From: Rana temporaria
Taxonomy: Eukaryota > Chordata > Amphibia > Anura > Ranidae
Direction: 5' to 3'
DNA: 64,000 nucleotides
Assembly: GCF_905171775.1 (NCBI RefSeq)
Contig: NC_053490.1
Span: 456,398,562-456,462,561 of the forward strand
The notes beneath the pieces were generated by a model. That model was not told the DNA's origin, searched no databases, and worked only from the letters and a program-made list of their open reading frames with translations. Every line of letters starts with the position of its first letter. The first letter of the stretch is position 1. A program made the translations under genes and the position numbers. Below, in pieces: positions 31,381 to 42,632 of the stretch.

Positions 31381-32720
31381 ATTTGTTAGTTGAATGCTAC
31401 CATGAGAATCTAATAGTTGTGCCTTAAATTTACATGAACATTCGGATCATTATGATTGCCGAAATATGTGTGAAGCTTAAGCAAGTTATTTTCATCTTTG
31501 TAAAGTTTCCCGTGATGCTGATCTCATAGCAATCATACACTTTGCTATGCTTATGGTTTTATACCCCTGTAGATATACACAGACCCCTGCATTCATTTGT
31601 AACTCTACTGTTGTAAAACACATTTACATTCCATGGAAACAGTAATGAGGATGTACAAAAGGGACTGTGCAATAAAGAATACATCATAGATTCCAAACAG
31701 ATGCATTCTGATTGGCTTCTATGGATTACAGCACCTTTCACTTCCTCAATACACTTCCTTATTGAATAACCTCTATGTGTGATTCAGTGGCAGTAAGGAC
31801 TCATTTGGTTTGGATGAGCAAAGGTCAACATTTAACCAATCACCCTTATAGAGGAACCAATTACCAATTATAGCAGAATGAATATCCCTTTCTATTAGTG
31901 AAACAATTTGTAAGACTGATCACTATCTGAGATTGATACGTAACAGAGAAATGGAAATTCTTCCGTCTGAGTGATTTAGGTTTCTTCCACTAGTAACTAG
32001 GTTATCTGTAGTACACTATAATCCCGCCTGACCAGGGGTGCGTGTTGTGAATCCTAGCTCCAGGACCACGTTGGCCCTGGACAGCGAGAATAGAGGTAAC
32101 GTGCCACCCAAAATCTAAACCAGCAGCTCCTGCGGGGGTAGTGCTACAATAGGATACCGTGTACCCTTTTTTGTAAAGTCACCATAAAGAAAGATCTCTG
32201 CTTAAAATAAAAGTAGGATGTGAGATGAGATAAGTGGACACAATCTATACTTCTCCATTGCATTGTCCTGATTTTCTGGTCTACTGGCCATTAGTCTCAT
32301 TGTCATGCACTTCTAAGCCAGATTTAATGCATCTCAGGGTGGGGAAATATATGAAGCTGAAACTTAGTACTGCAGATAAAGCTGGCGCAGGGCTTGGAAG
32401 GGGGTGACATCAGGTGTTGGGTGCAGTGGATTGGGTCATTTAGGTGAGTATTATTTACTTTATTTACCAACAACCCCATTTTTCATTTATATCAGACCTG
32501 GAAGTCTGTACAAAAACTTCTATTGCTTAGCTCTCCTGGCCTGGCTGGGAAGCTACCATTGGTACTGGACCTATCATTGCGGCCGTTGTATTCGCCACCA
32601 TGCAGCCGCACACATACAAGACATACAAGGGGCATGGGTAATTCCCACACAGTGTTGCTAGTAGTCTCTCTCCACCAAGGGCATATGCAACAGGGTGACA
32701 ACAGAAGGAGACAGTTATCA
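31381..32720. other. No gene or complete repeat recognised
   Basis: Mixed-composition DNA without long open frames, domain matches or terminal repeats. This is one of the few stretches that could be unique host sequence. Confidence 0.5.
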
Positions 32721-33120
32721 CATTAATTAATTAATTAATTTAAACATGGTATTCTGGGCAAGGAAATAAATACATAAAAGTCCATGATCTTTAGATCTAT
32801 TATAAAAGTCCACGGACCATGAGGGATGATGGTGAAGGGTCCAACACACAGGGCTGCCATCAGAGGAGAACAAAGAAAGAAATAAACAGGAAGAAATAAA
32901 CAGGCATGAAAAGGCTACAAAATAAAATAAAAAAGTTCAAACTGAAAAACTCACCTTCAATCCAAAGCAGTCTCCACAATACTTCAATGTCCTCAGTCTT
33001 CAGAGGAATGAGGGCATACTATGAATGAATGAATGAATGGGTGTCCTGGCCCCACCCTGTAAATGGATATATCCATGGTGCCCTTCATTCATGGTGTACA
33101 GAATAAGACAGCAGTGAGCC
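32721..33120. other. No gene; short simple repeats
   Basis: Contains (ATTA)n at about 32725-32743 and (AATG)n at 33019-33040. No protein similarity. Confidence 0.6.
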
Positions 33121-33825
33121 AATGCTGTATCCTGGCCTAGGCCAACAAGGCCCAGGCCTAGAGCAGCACTTTGAAGGGGGCAGCACATAAAGAGTCCCCT
33201 CCGGCTTGCGCTACACTGTTAGTGTAGCACCAGTCTTATGGGGCGAACTTGGCTGAGAGGCAAATTAGTCTAGCGCCCCCATAAAGCAGCTACACTTCTT
33301 CTGGTATGCGGGTGGCTGGCATTCCGCAACTGTAGGGGGAGGGAGGGCGCTGCTTCTAATTTTGACTGTCCTATCATCCTGTACAACAAACATTCCTTAC
33401 TGTTCTATGTGTTTTCTTCTGCACCAATGACATGGTTATATCTTCTTAGTCCTCTCCATAAAATTATCAGAAATTTGTGTTTAAAGTAGAACAATAGGCA
33501 ACACTTTTTTTCATTTTGGATAGAGTAAGGGAGGGTTATAGTCCCTGTCAGTTTATTTTTTACCATCCCTGTCCTGCTGCAGATATTTCCCTTCACTTCC
33601 TGCCCCATAGCCAAACAGTAAGTGAGAGGAAATCTATGCAAATTAAGGGAATTCATTGCCCCCCAGGCCCTCAGAAGTAGTGTCCCCACTCGAAAAATTT
33701 CAGGACGGGTCTTAAACAGCAAGAGTTGTGGCCTTGACAGAAAGGGATGGGTCATATTTAAATTAGAGGGTGCACAAGTTTAGTCAGGCCTAGGGCAGCA
33801 CAAAACCTAAATACACTACTGCAGT
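33121..33825. repeat. Repeat with CCTGGCCTAGGCC and AGGCCTAGGGCAG ends
   Basis: The left part 'GTATCCTGGCCTAGGCCAAC' is mirrored on the right by 'TCAGGCCTAGGGCAGCAC'. The middle 'CATTTTGGATAGAGTAAGGG' and 'CCCATAGCCAAACAG' match 52905-54715. At 33637-33650 it shows GCAAATTAAGGGAATTC without an insert, which is the empty site for the TTAA element at 53436. Confidence 0.65.
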
Positions 33826-34008
33826 GAGCACATCAGCACTGCTTTCTGCATCAGCAGAGGACTGCTCTAGGTCAGGGATGGGGAAAAAAAACAGTGCATC
33901 AGGTAACTGGCCCAAAGCCATCTAAAAAGGTAAGTATAAAGAAAGAATATACACGTGGGGGCCCTCCAGGGACTGTGGGGAGAAGAAATAAGCCCAAGTT
34001 AGGCTTTG

Positions 34009-34280
34009 AGGCCCCGTACACACGACCGAGTTTCTCGGCAGAATTCAGCCAGAAACTCGATCGGAGCCGTATTCTGCCGAGAAACCCGGTCGCGTGTACA
34101 CTTTTGGCCGAGGAAACCGACGAGGATCTCGTCGGGCCAAATAGAGAACATGTTCTCTATTTCCTCTTTAGTCAATGAGGAAACTTGGCTCGCCGAGATT
34201 CTCGGCGGGTTCACAAGGAACTCGACGAGCAAAATGATGTGTTTTGCTCGTCTAGTTTCTCGGACGTGTGTACGGGGCCT
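34009..34280. mobile_element. MITE with AGGCCCCGTACACACG ends
   Basis: This 272-bp element starts AGGCCCCGTACACACGACCG and ends GTGTGTACGGGGCCT. Motifs TTTCTCGGC and GCCGAGAAAC alternate inside. The flanks (TG left, TA right) are not an exact duplication. Confidence 0.75.
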
Positions 34281-34454
34281 TAGATGTAGAACATGCCTTT
34301 CTTACCTCGCACCACAAAATGAGCCTCACCATTTTTCTCGAGAAGTTCATTATTTACAATGGCAAAAAAAATGGTTGACTGGTAAAGGGGTCTTTTGAAC
34401 AGCTTACCAATTCACCATGGTACCGCCACCTAGTATGTGAAGTGTGCACCCCTC

Positions 34455-34870
34455 AATTGCAGCAGTTATTTAAAGGTCAACCCCAGCCAAAGTGTTTTCT
34501 TCTTTTTAGTTTTGGATAGAGAGGAAAAGATACCATTAGTGACATCACCTTGTCCCTGTGTTGCCTGTACAAGAAACAACAATTGCGCTAGTCACTGGGA
34601 TAGGAAGGTGTGGACAGCAATATAAAATAGTGTTATTAGTTTCATCCTTTCAACACTTTCCTGAAAGTGTGTTTTTCTCTGTCCTCATTGCAGAGATTTC
34701 CTATCACTTTTTTCCCTGACAGCACCCAAGGGAAATTGTCTCCAGAGTCCCATAAAAAGAAAGGCTGTAACCCTTCCCCATTCCATTCAAAAGATAAAAG
34801 TTTGTCTAGCTTTGAGCTTCAACTGTACACCCAGAGGAATAACCAGAAAAGGCAACTTGAAAGCTATCTG
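34455..34870. repeat. TTAAAGGTCAACCCC repeat fragment
   Basis: It starts TTTAAAGGTCAACCCCAGCC and carries 'TTTAGTTTTGGATAGAGAGG', distantly like the 33400 repeat. The right boundary is unclear. No coding. Confidence 0.4.
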
Positions 34871-35530
34871 CTTTTCTTTCCCGTTTAACAAAACCCCTCT
34901 ACCAGTTTACCTTGTTTTTGCATATCCTTTATTTGATCTTAACTGCCAAATACCACTGCACTTTGTATTACAGACAAATCACTTTCAGTTCTAAAAATAC
35001 CATGATAATTACAAAGGGAAGAGCTAAATCTGCTAAGATAAGCAAATAGCGAGGAACATGTTTTTCCAATTTTTTATAAATAGCCTCAATAGTGTGTGGA
35101 AATTGATAGTATGTTGTGGATAATAAAAAAAAGCCCAAACCTGCAAAAAAATAAATAAAAAATTGACACAAGTAAAATCGATACTTTTATGGTGAACACA
35201 AATGAGTGTATTTGTTTCCCTTTGTCTTTTCCAAACATTGCAACTTTCCACTTCCATTAGTAGACATAATATGTTGCTGAATGTACTTTACTCATTAATT
35301 TGCCCATATGCTGGTTTGAATTCAACATATCTGCTCTGCTGTGCCTATGATTATTCATTTTTATTTTTTTTAAAGTCAGACTGGGAGGCTCCCTCACATC
35401 CATTGGCCATTCCTGTTACATGTGAAGTTACACTCCCATCCTTTTGGTTGTATGACAGCCGAGACATGCCCAACTCCAAGAGTAGCCCCTTGTTGGAACA
35501 GAATGTATTTTATTTCAGGTACTTACAGTA
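34871..35530. other. No gene seen
   Basis: AT-rich mixed DNA without recognisable protein or terminal repeats. Confidence 0.5.
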
Positions 35531-35566
35531 TATAGCACTGTCAATTTACGCAGCGATTTACATATA

Positions 35567-36316
35567 GTGAGTGAGTGAGAAACTTATATAGCGCAACACA
35601 TGCGAACTGAATCGCCTCTGGGCGCTTAGTATCCATTCCCTAAGTAAACTTTTTGCCCTCAGAAGAGATGGGTTTTGATTTTTCCTCTGAAGGCTAGGTA
35701 GTTCACCTCCAATCGGATGCTGGTTGGTAGAGCGTTCCATAGTCTAGGCCCTTGGACTGCAAAACTTTGTTCTCCTTTGGACTTGTATCTGGCTTTGGGT
35801 ATCTGGAGTAGATTTTGGTTGGTGGATCGCAGAACGCGATTGGGATTGTGAGCTTTTAGTTTTTCGCATAGATATTGGGGGGCATTTCCTTGAACACACT
35901 TATGCGTTAGACAGAGTGCCTTGAAGGTGATTCTGTCTTTTACTGGCAACCAATAAAGGGATCTCAATGAAAGGTGAAATTGATTCCCATGGTTTTTTCC
36001 CAGTCGAGCGGCCGCATTTTGAAAGACTTGCAGACGAGTGATTTGGTATTTAGGGAGTCCGAGATAGAGGGCATTTGCATAGTCAAGTCTGGAGTTGATA
36101 ATTGTTCCCACCCGACTGCTATGTCTTCTTTTGGGATAAAGGGAGTGAGTCTGCGTAGTAGGCGCAGCAGATGGTGGGATCCGCTGACTACTGACCCTAT
36201 TTGTGCATCCATTGTCATGTAGGTGTAAAAAATGACTCAGAGACTTTTGACTTTGGTGCTAGGGGTAATGGTTTTACCCAGAATGGGCGGGGGTGTCCAT
36301 GTTGTTGCGGGATGGT
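35567..36316 (-). mobile_element. CR1/L2-like LINE insertion with target duplication
   Basis: ACATATA at 35560-35566 and 36317-36323 flanks a 5'-truncated LINE of 750 bp in minus orientation. Its 3' end has a short (ACTC)n tail (GTGAGTGAGTGAG on the plus strand). It was inserted into the SINE. Confidence 0.78.
35655..36218 (-). pseudogene. LINE reverse transcriptase C-terminal fragment
   Basis: The minus-strand frames read LRRLTPFIPKEDIAVG, then after a frame change SRLDYANALYLGLPK, RLQVFQNAAARL, LYWLPVKDRITFKALCLTHK and PRLWNALPTSIR, ending KTHLF. This order is characteristic of the thumb and C-terminal part of CR1/L2-clade reverse transcriptases (SRLDYCNALY...WLPV..RI.FK). The catalytic FADD-type motif would lie upstream and is missing, so it is a dead-on-arrival copy. 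Confidence 0.85.
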
Positions 36317-36634
36317 ACATATACATTGTACATTCACATCAGTCCCTACCCTCAAGGAGCTTACAACCTAAGGTCCCTAACACAAATTCCTACATATACT
36401 AGGGCCAATTTAGACAGGATCGGATTAACCTACCAACATGTCTTTAGAGTGTGGGAAGAAAGAAACCGGAGTACCCTGCTAGGTGAAAGTGCTGACCACT
36501 ACACCACTGTGCTGCCCACTGTGTACACACCAGGTTTCTTAAAAATAATGTTTACTAACTGAAGAACTAGTATGAGTATTTTCTGTCATACAGAGTAGCA
36601 TCAGCACAATGCCTAAGCAAGGTAATAACAGCGG

Positions 36635-36735
36635 TAGCTGTTATCCTGCTGGACGTCATATGACGTCCAGTCAGGATAACGCAACCACTTCCCAGACGTC
36701 AATTTGCTATAGACCGGGCGGGAAGTGATTAAAGG
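36635..36735. repeat. Short TTAA-element remnant
   Basis: 'TGGACGTCATATGACGTCCA' is a 20-bp perfect palindrome, followed by 'AACCACTTCCCAGACGTC' and 'GGGCGGGAAGTGATTAA'. The latter pair resembles shortened ends of the elements at 38562 and 53436. Confidence 0.55.
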
Positions 36736-36905
36736 GTAATTCCATTTTCATGGAGAAAAAAAATAGCAAAAAAATAAATAATATAGCATACACAATTGCA
36801 AATTAAGTCATATTGTAATTGAATGTTATTAAAAATTACCTTTCCTTTTTAATCTGTAGCTCTGTAATTTTCTGTAAAATGCAATATGGCTACCTGGAGG
36901 TACCT
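36731..36905 (+). repeat. Second copy of the 4142-4310 repeat
   Basis: It starts TTAAAGGGTAATTCCATTTT and matches 4142-4310 in reverse, including 'AGCTCTGTAATTTTCTG' and 'GCAATATGGCTA'. Confidence 0.55.
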
Positions 36906-37166
36906 TGTGTGATTGGCTTACCAATTTTTATAGAAGTCTACACTAAGATGCAAGTCAGATATCATGGACCCCTTGTGACAAAAATGTATTTTTTGGTGAG
37001 GTACTCTCAATATGAAGTCACATCGAAATGAATGCAGACCCTGCAAAGTCTCTGAAATTGCGGCGGAAATCGAAACTGACATGTGGGAGTGAAATGGTGC
37101 GAGTTCAGCTGAACTTGCGCGGCTTCATTCCCGCAGCTCAGTGTGAACCTAGGCTCAAACCCCCTA

Positions 37167-37383
37167 AGGCCCCGTACACACGGTTGGTTTGGTCCGATGA
37201 GAATGAACCGAAGTTAATTTTCATCGGACCAAACCGACCGTGTGTATAGGCTATCGGTCTGGTTTCCTTCGGTCCAATGATGTGTATACACATCAGGCCG
37301 TACGGCCACTTCAGAGGTGAACCGATGAAAACGGTCCATCGGACCATTCTCATCGGTTTTGTCCGACCGTGTGTACGGGGCCT
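37167..37383. mobile_element. MITE with AGGCCCCGTACACACGG ends
   Basis: The ends AGGCCCCGTACACACGGTTG and CGACCGTGTGTACGGGGCCT bound 217 bp in a TA-TA context. The interior has GGTCCGATGA and TCATCGGACC mirrored. Confidence 0.8.
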
Positions 37384-37577
37384 TACATGCTCTTTCTGTC
37401 CTCTGATGCAGTAGCTCTGAGCTCAGGTTTTGAGAGTTAACTCCTGTGATGGTGGAGATTAGCAGTGATGACTAGGCCTCACTTAGCAACGTCCTGGGAG
37501 TATTCCAGTCAGGCTTCATAAGGTATGTAAATGGCCTACACCTATAGCAAGGGTATTATTCAACTTTAGCACATTAT

Positions 37578-38304
37578 GGCCTGGATTCTCAAAGCACTTA
37601 CGCCGATGTATCTTTCTATACGCCGTGTAAGTGCACAGATGCGCCGTCGTATCTATGCGCCTGATTAATGCTAGATACGCCTGAAATGTGGCTTCATCCG
37701 ACCGACGTAAGTTTCCTACGCCGTCGGAGCCTGGGCGCATATTTACGCTGGCCGCAAGGGGCGCTTCCATTGATTTACGCGTCGAATATGCAAATGACCG
37801 AGATACGCAGATTCACGAACGTACTTGCGCCCGTCGCAGTAGTATACGCCGTTTACGTAAGGCGTACGTCCGGCGTAAAGTTATTCCACCTATAGGAGGC
37901 GCATCCCATGAAAGGTATGGACGACCGAACAGCCGTCGTATTTTACGTTGTTTACATAAGTCGTACGTGAATGGGGCTGGGCGTAGGTTACGTTAATGTC
38001 GTAGGCACTGAGCCGTCGTATCTTAGGGAGTAAATTCGACGTGATTCTGAGCATGCGCGCGCATGCGCTGTTCGTTCGGCCCATCATTTGCATGGGGTCA
38101 AGCTTCATTTTAATGGATCACGCCCACTTCTTTCCTACTTTGAATTAGGCGGGCTTACGCCGGACAATTTACGTTACGCCGGCGCAACGTTGGTAGCGAG
38201 TGCTTTGTGAATACTGTTCTTGCCTCTCAATGTTACGTCGGCGTAGCGCATATGAGATGCGCTACGCCCGCACAAATATACGCCGCTCTACGTGAATCCG
38301 GGCC
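37578..38304. mobile_element. CpG-rich foldback element, GGCCTGGATTC ends
   Basis: The ends GGCCTGGATTCTCAAAGC and GTGAATCCGGGCC bound 727 bp. It carries GAGCATGCGCGCGCATGCGC (38051-38070), CATTTGCATGGGGTCA and 'GGGCTGGGCGTAGGTTACGT'. No exact target duplication. Confidence 0.72.
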
Positions 38305-38561
38305 TTTGTTTTTATTTACAGATGCCCCTTATCTGATTAGCCAGTTTTGTGGTAAGGGTGAACTATCCCTTTAATGTATTACCCTTTCACCCACCAAGCA
38401 GCCATTTCATTGCACAAAAGCATTTAATATCATTGTTTTCCCACAGATTAACAAAAGGGAGGGCACGGAAAACTGGAAATTTTCAAATGAATGCGAGTCT
38501 GTGAATGCAAATTGTGCTCTCATCCAAACTGCATTTGAGTGCACCTGCTTTGGCCATTTAA

Positions 38562-39558
38562 CCACTTCCCGACCGCCGCATGTATATGTACGTCCACAGA
38601 ATGGCACGTACAGGCAAATGGGCGTACATGTACGTCCTTGCCTTCTAGCGGGTGGGGGGTCCGATCGGGACCCCCCCGCTACATGTGGCGGTCGGGTTCC
38701 CTCGGGGAGCGATCCGGGACAACGGCGCGGCTATTTGTTTATAGCCGCTCCCTCGCGATTGCCCCCCGGAGCTGAAGAACGGGGAGAGCCGTGTGTAAAC
38801 ACGGCTTCCCCGTGCTTCACTGTGGCGGCGTATCGATCGAGTGATCCCTTATATAAGGGAGACTCGATCGATGACGTCAGTCCTACAGCCACACCCCCCT
38901 ACAGTTGTAAACACACACTAGGTGTACCCTAACTCCTACAGCGCCCCCTGTGGTTAACTCCCAAACTGCAACTGTCATTTTCACAATAAACAATGCAATT
39001 TAAATGCATTTTTTGCTGTGAAAATGACAATGGTCCCAAAAATGTGTCAAAATTGTCTGAAGTGTCCGCTATAATGTCGCAGTCACGAAAAAAATCGCTG
39101 ATCGCCGCCATTAGTAGTAAAAAAATAATAATTAATAAAAATGCAATAAAACTATCCCCTATTTTGTAAACGCTATAAATTTTGCGCAAACCAATCGATA
39201 AACGCTTATTGCGATTTTTTTTACTAAAAATAGGTCGAAGAATACGTATCGGCCTAAACTGAGGGAAAAAACTTTTTTTAGATATGTTTTTGGGCGATAT
39301 TTATTATAACAAAAAGTAAAAAATATTGCATTTTTTTTAAAATTGTCGCTCTAATTTTGTTTATAGCGCAAAAAATAAAAACCGCAGAGGTGATCAAATA
39401 CCACCAAAAGAAAGCTCTATTTGTGGGGAAAAAAGGACGCCAATTTTGTTTGGGAGCCACGTCGCACGACCGCGCAATTGTCTGTTAAAGCGACGCAGTG
39501 CCGAATCGCAAAACCTGGCCTGGGCATTTAGCTGCCTAAAGGTCCGGGGCTTAAGTGG
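38562..39558. mobile_element. TTAA-target element, copy 2
   Basis: 997 bp between TTAA 38558-38561 and 39559-39562. The ends CCACTTCCCGACCGCCG and GGTCCGGGGCTTAAGTGG. Copy 1 (10229) shares nearly the whole right two-thirds. A hairpin 'CGATCGAGTGATCCCTTATA' / 'TATAAGGGAGACTCGATCGA' lies near 38834-38874. No transposase. Confidence 0.87.
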
Positions 39559-39562
39559 TTAA

Positions 39563-39941
39563 AGAAGCAAGAAATGTAAGAAAAGGTATTAACAGAAGTC
39601 CATTAGTAGTGAAACTTGTAGTGAAACCTAGCTGTGCAGTTGTGGGAGAGATGTTTTCCTGTTCTCTCTGCACCAGAAGACAGGATATGGGCCTGCAAAA
39701 GAATGCACTGAGAGTTCTATTGTGTCCACTGATCATTTACTATATGAACAATTAGTTCCTTACATAGCTGTCAACACCACTGACATAGACACAGAAGAGC
39801 ATTTGTGCTGGAATTTCTACCCTGAAAAGTGACTTGATGGTCAGGGCATAACCTGCCCATCTGTATTTGTCAATTACTTACTCTTTCCACATGGAAGCCA
39901 ATACTATTTAGCTGTTGTCCATTTCTTACCTAAAAGTTCAC
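39563..39941. other. No gene seen
   Basis: Short non-repetitive-looking stretch between two TTAA elements, with no recognisable domain. Confidence 0.5.
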
Positions 39942-39945
39942 TTAA

Positions 39946-40427
39946 AGCGGGAGTTCACCCGAAATTTTTTTTTTAACATTAGATTGATGCTCATTTTGTC
40001 AAGGGGAATCGGGTAGTTTTTTTAAAATCGAAGCAGTACTTACCGTTTTAAAGAGCGATCTTCTCCGCCGCTTCCGGGTATGGTCTTCGCGGCTGGGCGG
40101 TCCTATTTGATTGACAGGCTTCCGACGGTCGCATACATCGCGTCACGAGTAGCCGAAAGAAGCCGAACGTCGGTGCGGCTCTATACGACGCCTGCGCACC
40201 GACGTTCGGGTACTTTCGGAAAATCGTGACGCGATGTATGCGACCGTCAGAAGCCTGTCAATCAAATAGGAACGCCCAGTCCCGCAGCCCATACCCGGAA
40301 GCGGCGGAGAAGATCGCTCTCTAAAACGGTAAGTACGGCTTTGATTTTAAAAAAACTACCCGATTCCCCTTGACAAAATGAGCATCAATCTAAGGTTAAA
40401 AATTAAGTTTTCGGGTGAACCTCCACT
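39946..40427. mobile_element. Complete TTAA foldback element
   Basis: A 482-bp near-perfect palindrome with ends AGCGGGAGTTCACCC and GGGTGAACCTCCACT and TTAA at 39942-39945 and 40428-40431. The arms include 'GCTCATTTTGTCAAGGGGAA' and 'CTTCTCCGCCGCTTCCGGGT', centred near 40187. A half copy is at 15275. Confidence 0.88.
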
Positions 40428-41242
40428 TTAAATATTTGTAGAAAACCTACAAACGTATTTTAACATTTTTAGATGACTAATATCACAGAAAGAAACACAA
40501 ACTAGTCTAATTTACAAAGACTGGAACACTATAGAACTTAGTGGATACACATTTCTTTTTTTACAATGCTGGTTGGACAATGGAAGAGCTAAAAAAAAAA
40601 GTGGTTGTTATGGCAACAGCCCTTTTTTTTTTTACTAATGTTCCAGTTTTTCGAAATCAGTGCCAGTGTACTAAATGTGGATCTGAAAGTGTATCTATGG
40701 TCAAAATGTAAAATCATATACAGTTAAACATTGGTTTGAGAGTAACTTGGTTTGAGAGCGTTTTGCCAGACAAGCAAAGTTTTTAAATACATTTTGACTT
40801 GATATACAAGCGATGTCTTGATATACAAGTAGCGTCATGTCACCACTGAGTATAAAACAAAACAGAGGCACCTCTAAGTGTAGAAAAATAGTTACATTTA
40901 ACAAAGGTACAACATTTAGCAACTCACATGGTAGATGATTAAAACAGGCACATCTAAGTATGCAGGCATCCTGGGGTAAAGCTGTCCACATGGACCAGAG
41001 GTGTCCAAACTTTTTTCAAATAGGGCCAGATTTGATGAAGTGAATATGCGCAAGGGCCGACCATTTTGCCTGACATTCTTTGAACCATTAAAATTTGGTC
41101 TAAATGTGTTTGTCCGAGCACTAATACACGGCCCAACAATAATTCTCTTTCCTTTGTGGCTGTGTGTGGTGAAGAGACGATCTCGAGTGTGTTATTTGGA
41201 TATATTATATTTACCGGCGTATAACACGCACCTTCACTTTAA

Positions 41243-42107
41243 CCTCCCTGGCGGTATGATTCTGTCTGGAATTACGTACCAAAAGCGGTACATTTATTTT
41301 GCAAGGAAATTGGCGTTTTATACTGTAGGCCTGTAATTTTTAGAAATAACTCACTTAAATCTGACCAAGCAAGAGTCTTGTAGGCATCCCGGGTATGATT
41401 TTTTTTTTAAAACAAAATTATAAATTATAATATAATAAATAATTATAAATAATTATAACAAATAATAATATAATTATAATAAAAATTATTCAATAATGTA
41501 ATCAACTCAAAATCACTGAAATTTGCAGTTGCAGAATTGTCGCTGTCATTATTTTATTTATTTTTTATGACGAATTTCCTCGCAAATCGCTATCGCACAT
41601 TTCTGCAAGTGATTATAATTTATTATCGCTGTTTTCTAGCTGATCTAAAACCATTTTTGACATAAAGGGACACTTTTGGACAATCTACAGTTTTTAGGCA
41701 GAAATTACATTTTTTATTATATAAAAGTACATGTAGGGCACTGGGCAGACCACTAGGGACAAGGGGGGTGTGTATTTTTTACATACAGTACTGTAATCTA
41801 TAAGATTACAGTATACTGTATGTAATGTGTTTGTTTACTTTTTTGAATTTGGCGCCGTTCTCCGTCCCCGTGCGTCGTAACGTCGCAGGGAACGGAGATC
41901 GGCGTCACACGGGGACTGTGAATCGAGCGAGGAGGTCCCGCTCGCTCACACAGCGGGTGGCATCGCTGGATCCAGGGACAAGGTGAGTAAACCAAGCCTG
42001 TGGATCCAGCGAAAGGTAAGCCCGTCCAGCCCGAGCGTGACTCGGGTTTGCCGATCCTAACATGTAAAACCAACCCTGAGTCACGCTCGGGTTTACCGTC
42101 AGGGGGG
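41243..42107. mobile_element. TTAA-target element, CCTCCCTGGCGGTA ends
   Basis: 865 bp between TTAA 41239-41242 and 42108-42111, with ends CCTCCCTGGCGGTATGATT and GGGTTTACCGTCAGGGGGG. The inner left half is AT-rich. The right third is GC-rich with the CGAGCGTGACTCGGG / CTGAGTCACGCTCGGG pair. Confidence 0.8.
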
Positions 42108-42189
42108 TTAAGATGGAAGTTTCAGGGAATTTATTTTTTAAATAAAGAACTGTGAAGCAAATTAGGGGTCAGTGCCCATCAATGCAGCC

Positions 42190-42350
42190 TAATCAGTGTC
42201 CATCTGCAGCCTCACCATTACCATGAATGCAGACCCACCATTGCCATGAATGCAGACCCACCATTGCCATGAATGCAGACCCACCATTGCCATGAATGCA
42301 GCCCCACCATTGCCATGAATGTAGACCCACCATTGCCATCAGTGCAGCCT
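42190..42350. repeat. 24-bp minisatellite
   Basis: About six units of 'CCACCATTGCCATGAATGCA' plus GAC(C) are in tandem. Confidence 0.9.
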
Positions 42351-42372
42351 GATCGATGCCCATCTGCAGCAT

Positions 42373-42608
42373 CGGAGGGGACAGGGAGGGGGGCAGGATG
42401 AGCGCCAACAGCTTACATACAGGAGAATCTCCTGTTTACTTGGCGGCATCTTTAATACGAAGTCCCGCCTCCTATGATAGACAGAACAGTCGTCCAATGG
42501 CAGCCCAGGAGACGGGACTCCCTATTACAGATGCCACTGAGTAAACAGGAGATTCTCCTGTATGTAATCTGAAGGCGCTCATCCTGCCCCCCTCCCTGTC
42601 CCCTCCGA
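42373..42608. repeat. Inner palindrome, about 235 bp
   Basis: 'GGAGGGGACAGGGAGGGGGG' and 'ACAGGAGAATCTCCTGTTTA' are mirrored by 'TAAACAGGAGATTCTCCTGT' and 'CCCCCCTCCCTGTCCCCTCC'. Confidence 0.85.
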
Positions 42609-42632
42609 GGCAGCCCTGGGGGCCACAAAAGA

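Larger units (their letters stand above)
35532..36525 (-). mobile_element. tRNA-headed SINE, split by a LINE
   Basis: The SINE tail (TAGCACTGTCAATTTACGCA) lies at 35532-35566 and the rest at 36317-36525. It carries 'CCCTCAAGGAGCTTACAACC', 'GCCAATTTAGACAGGATCGG' and a tRNA-like end 'GACCACTACACCACTGTGC' on the plus strand. A block including the B box has been lost compared with the copy at 54718. The LINE 35567-36316 interrupts it. Confidence 0.7.

Noticed and set aside
37160..37390. 2-bp TA duplication as proof of a mariner origin for AGGCC-ended MITEs
   Set aside because: The context TAAGGCC...GGCCTTA is palindromic, so TA, TAA or TTA cannot be separated. Sister MITEs with TGCC ends show clear TAA or TTA.
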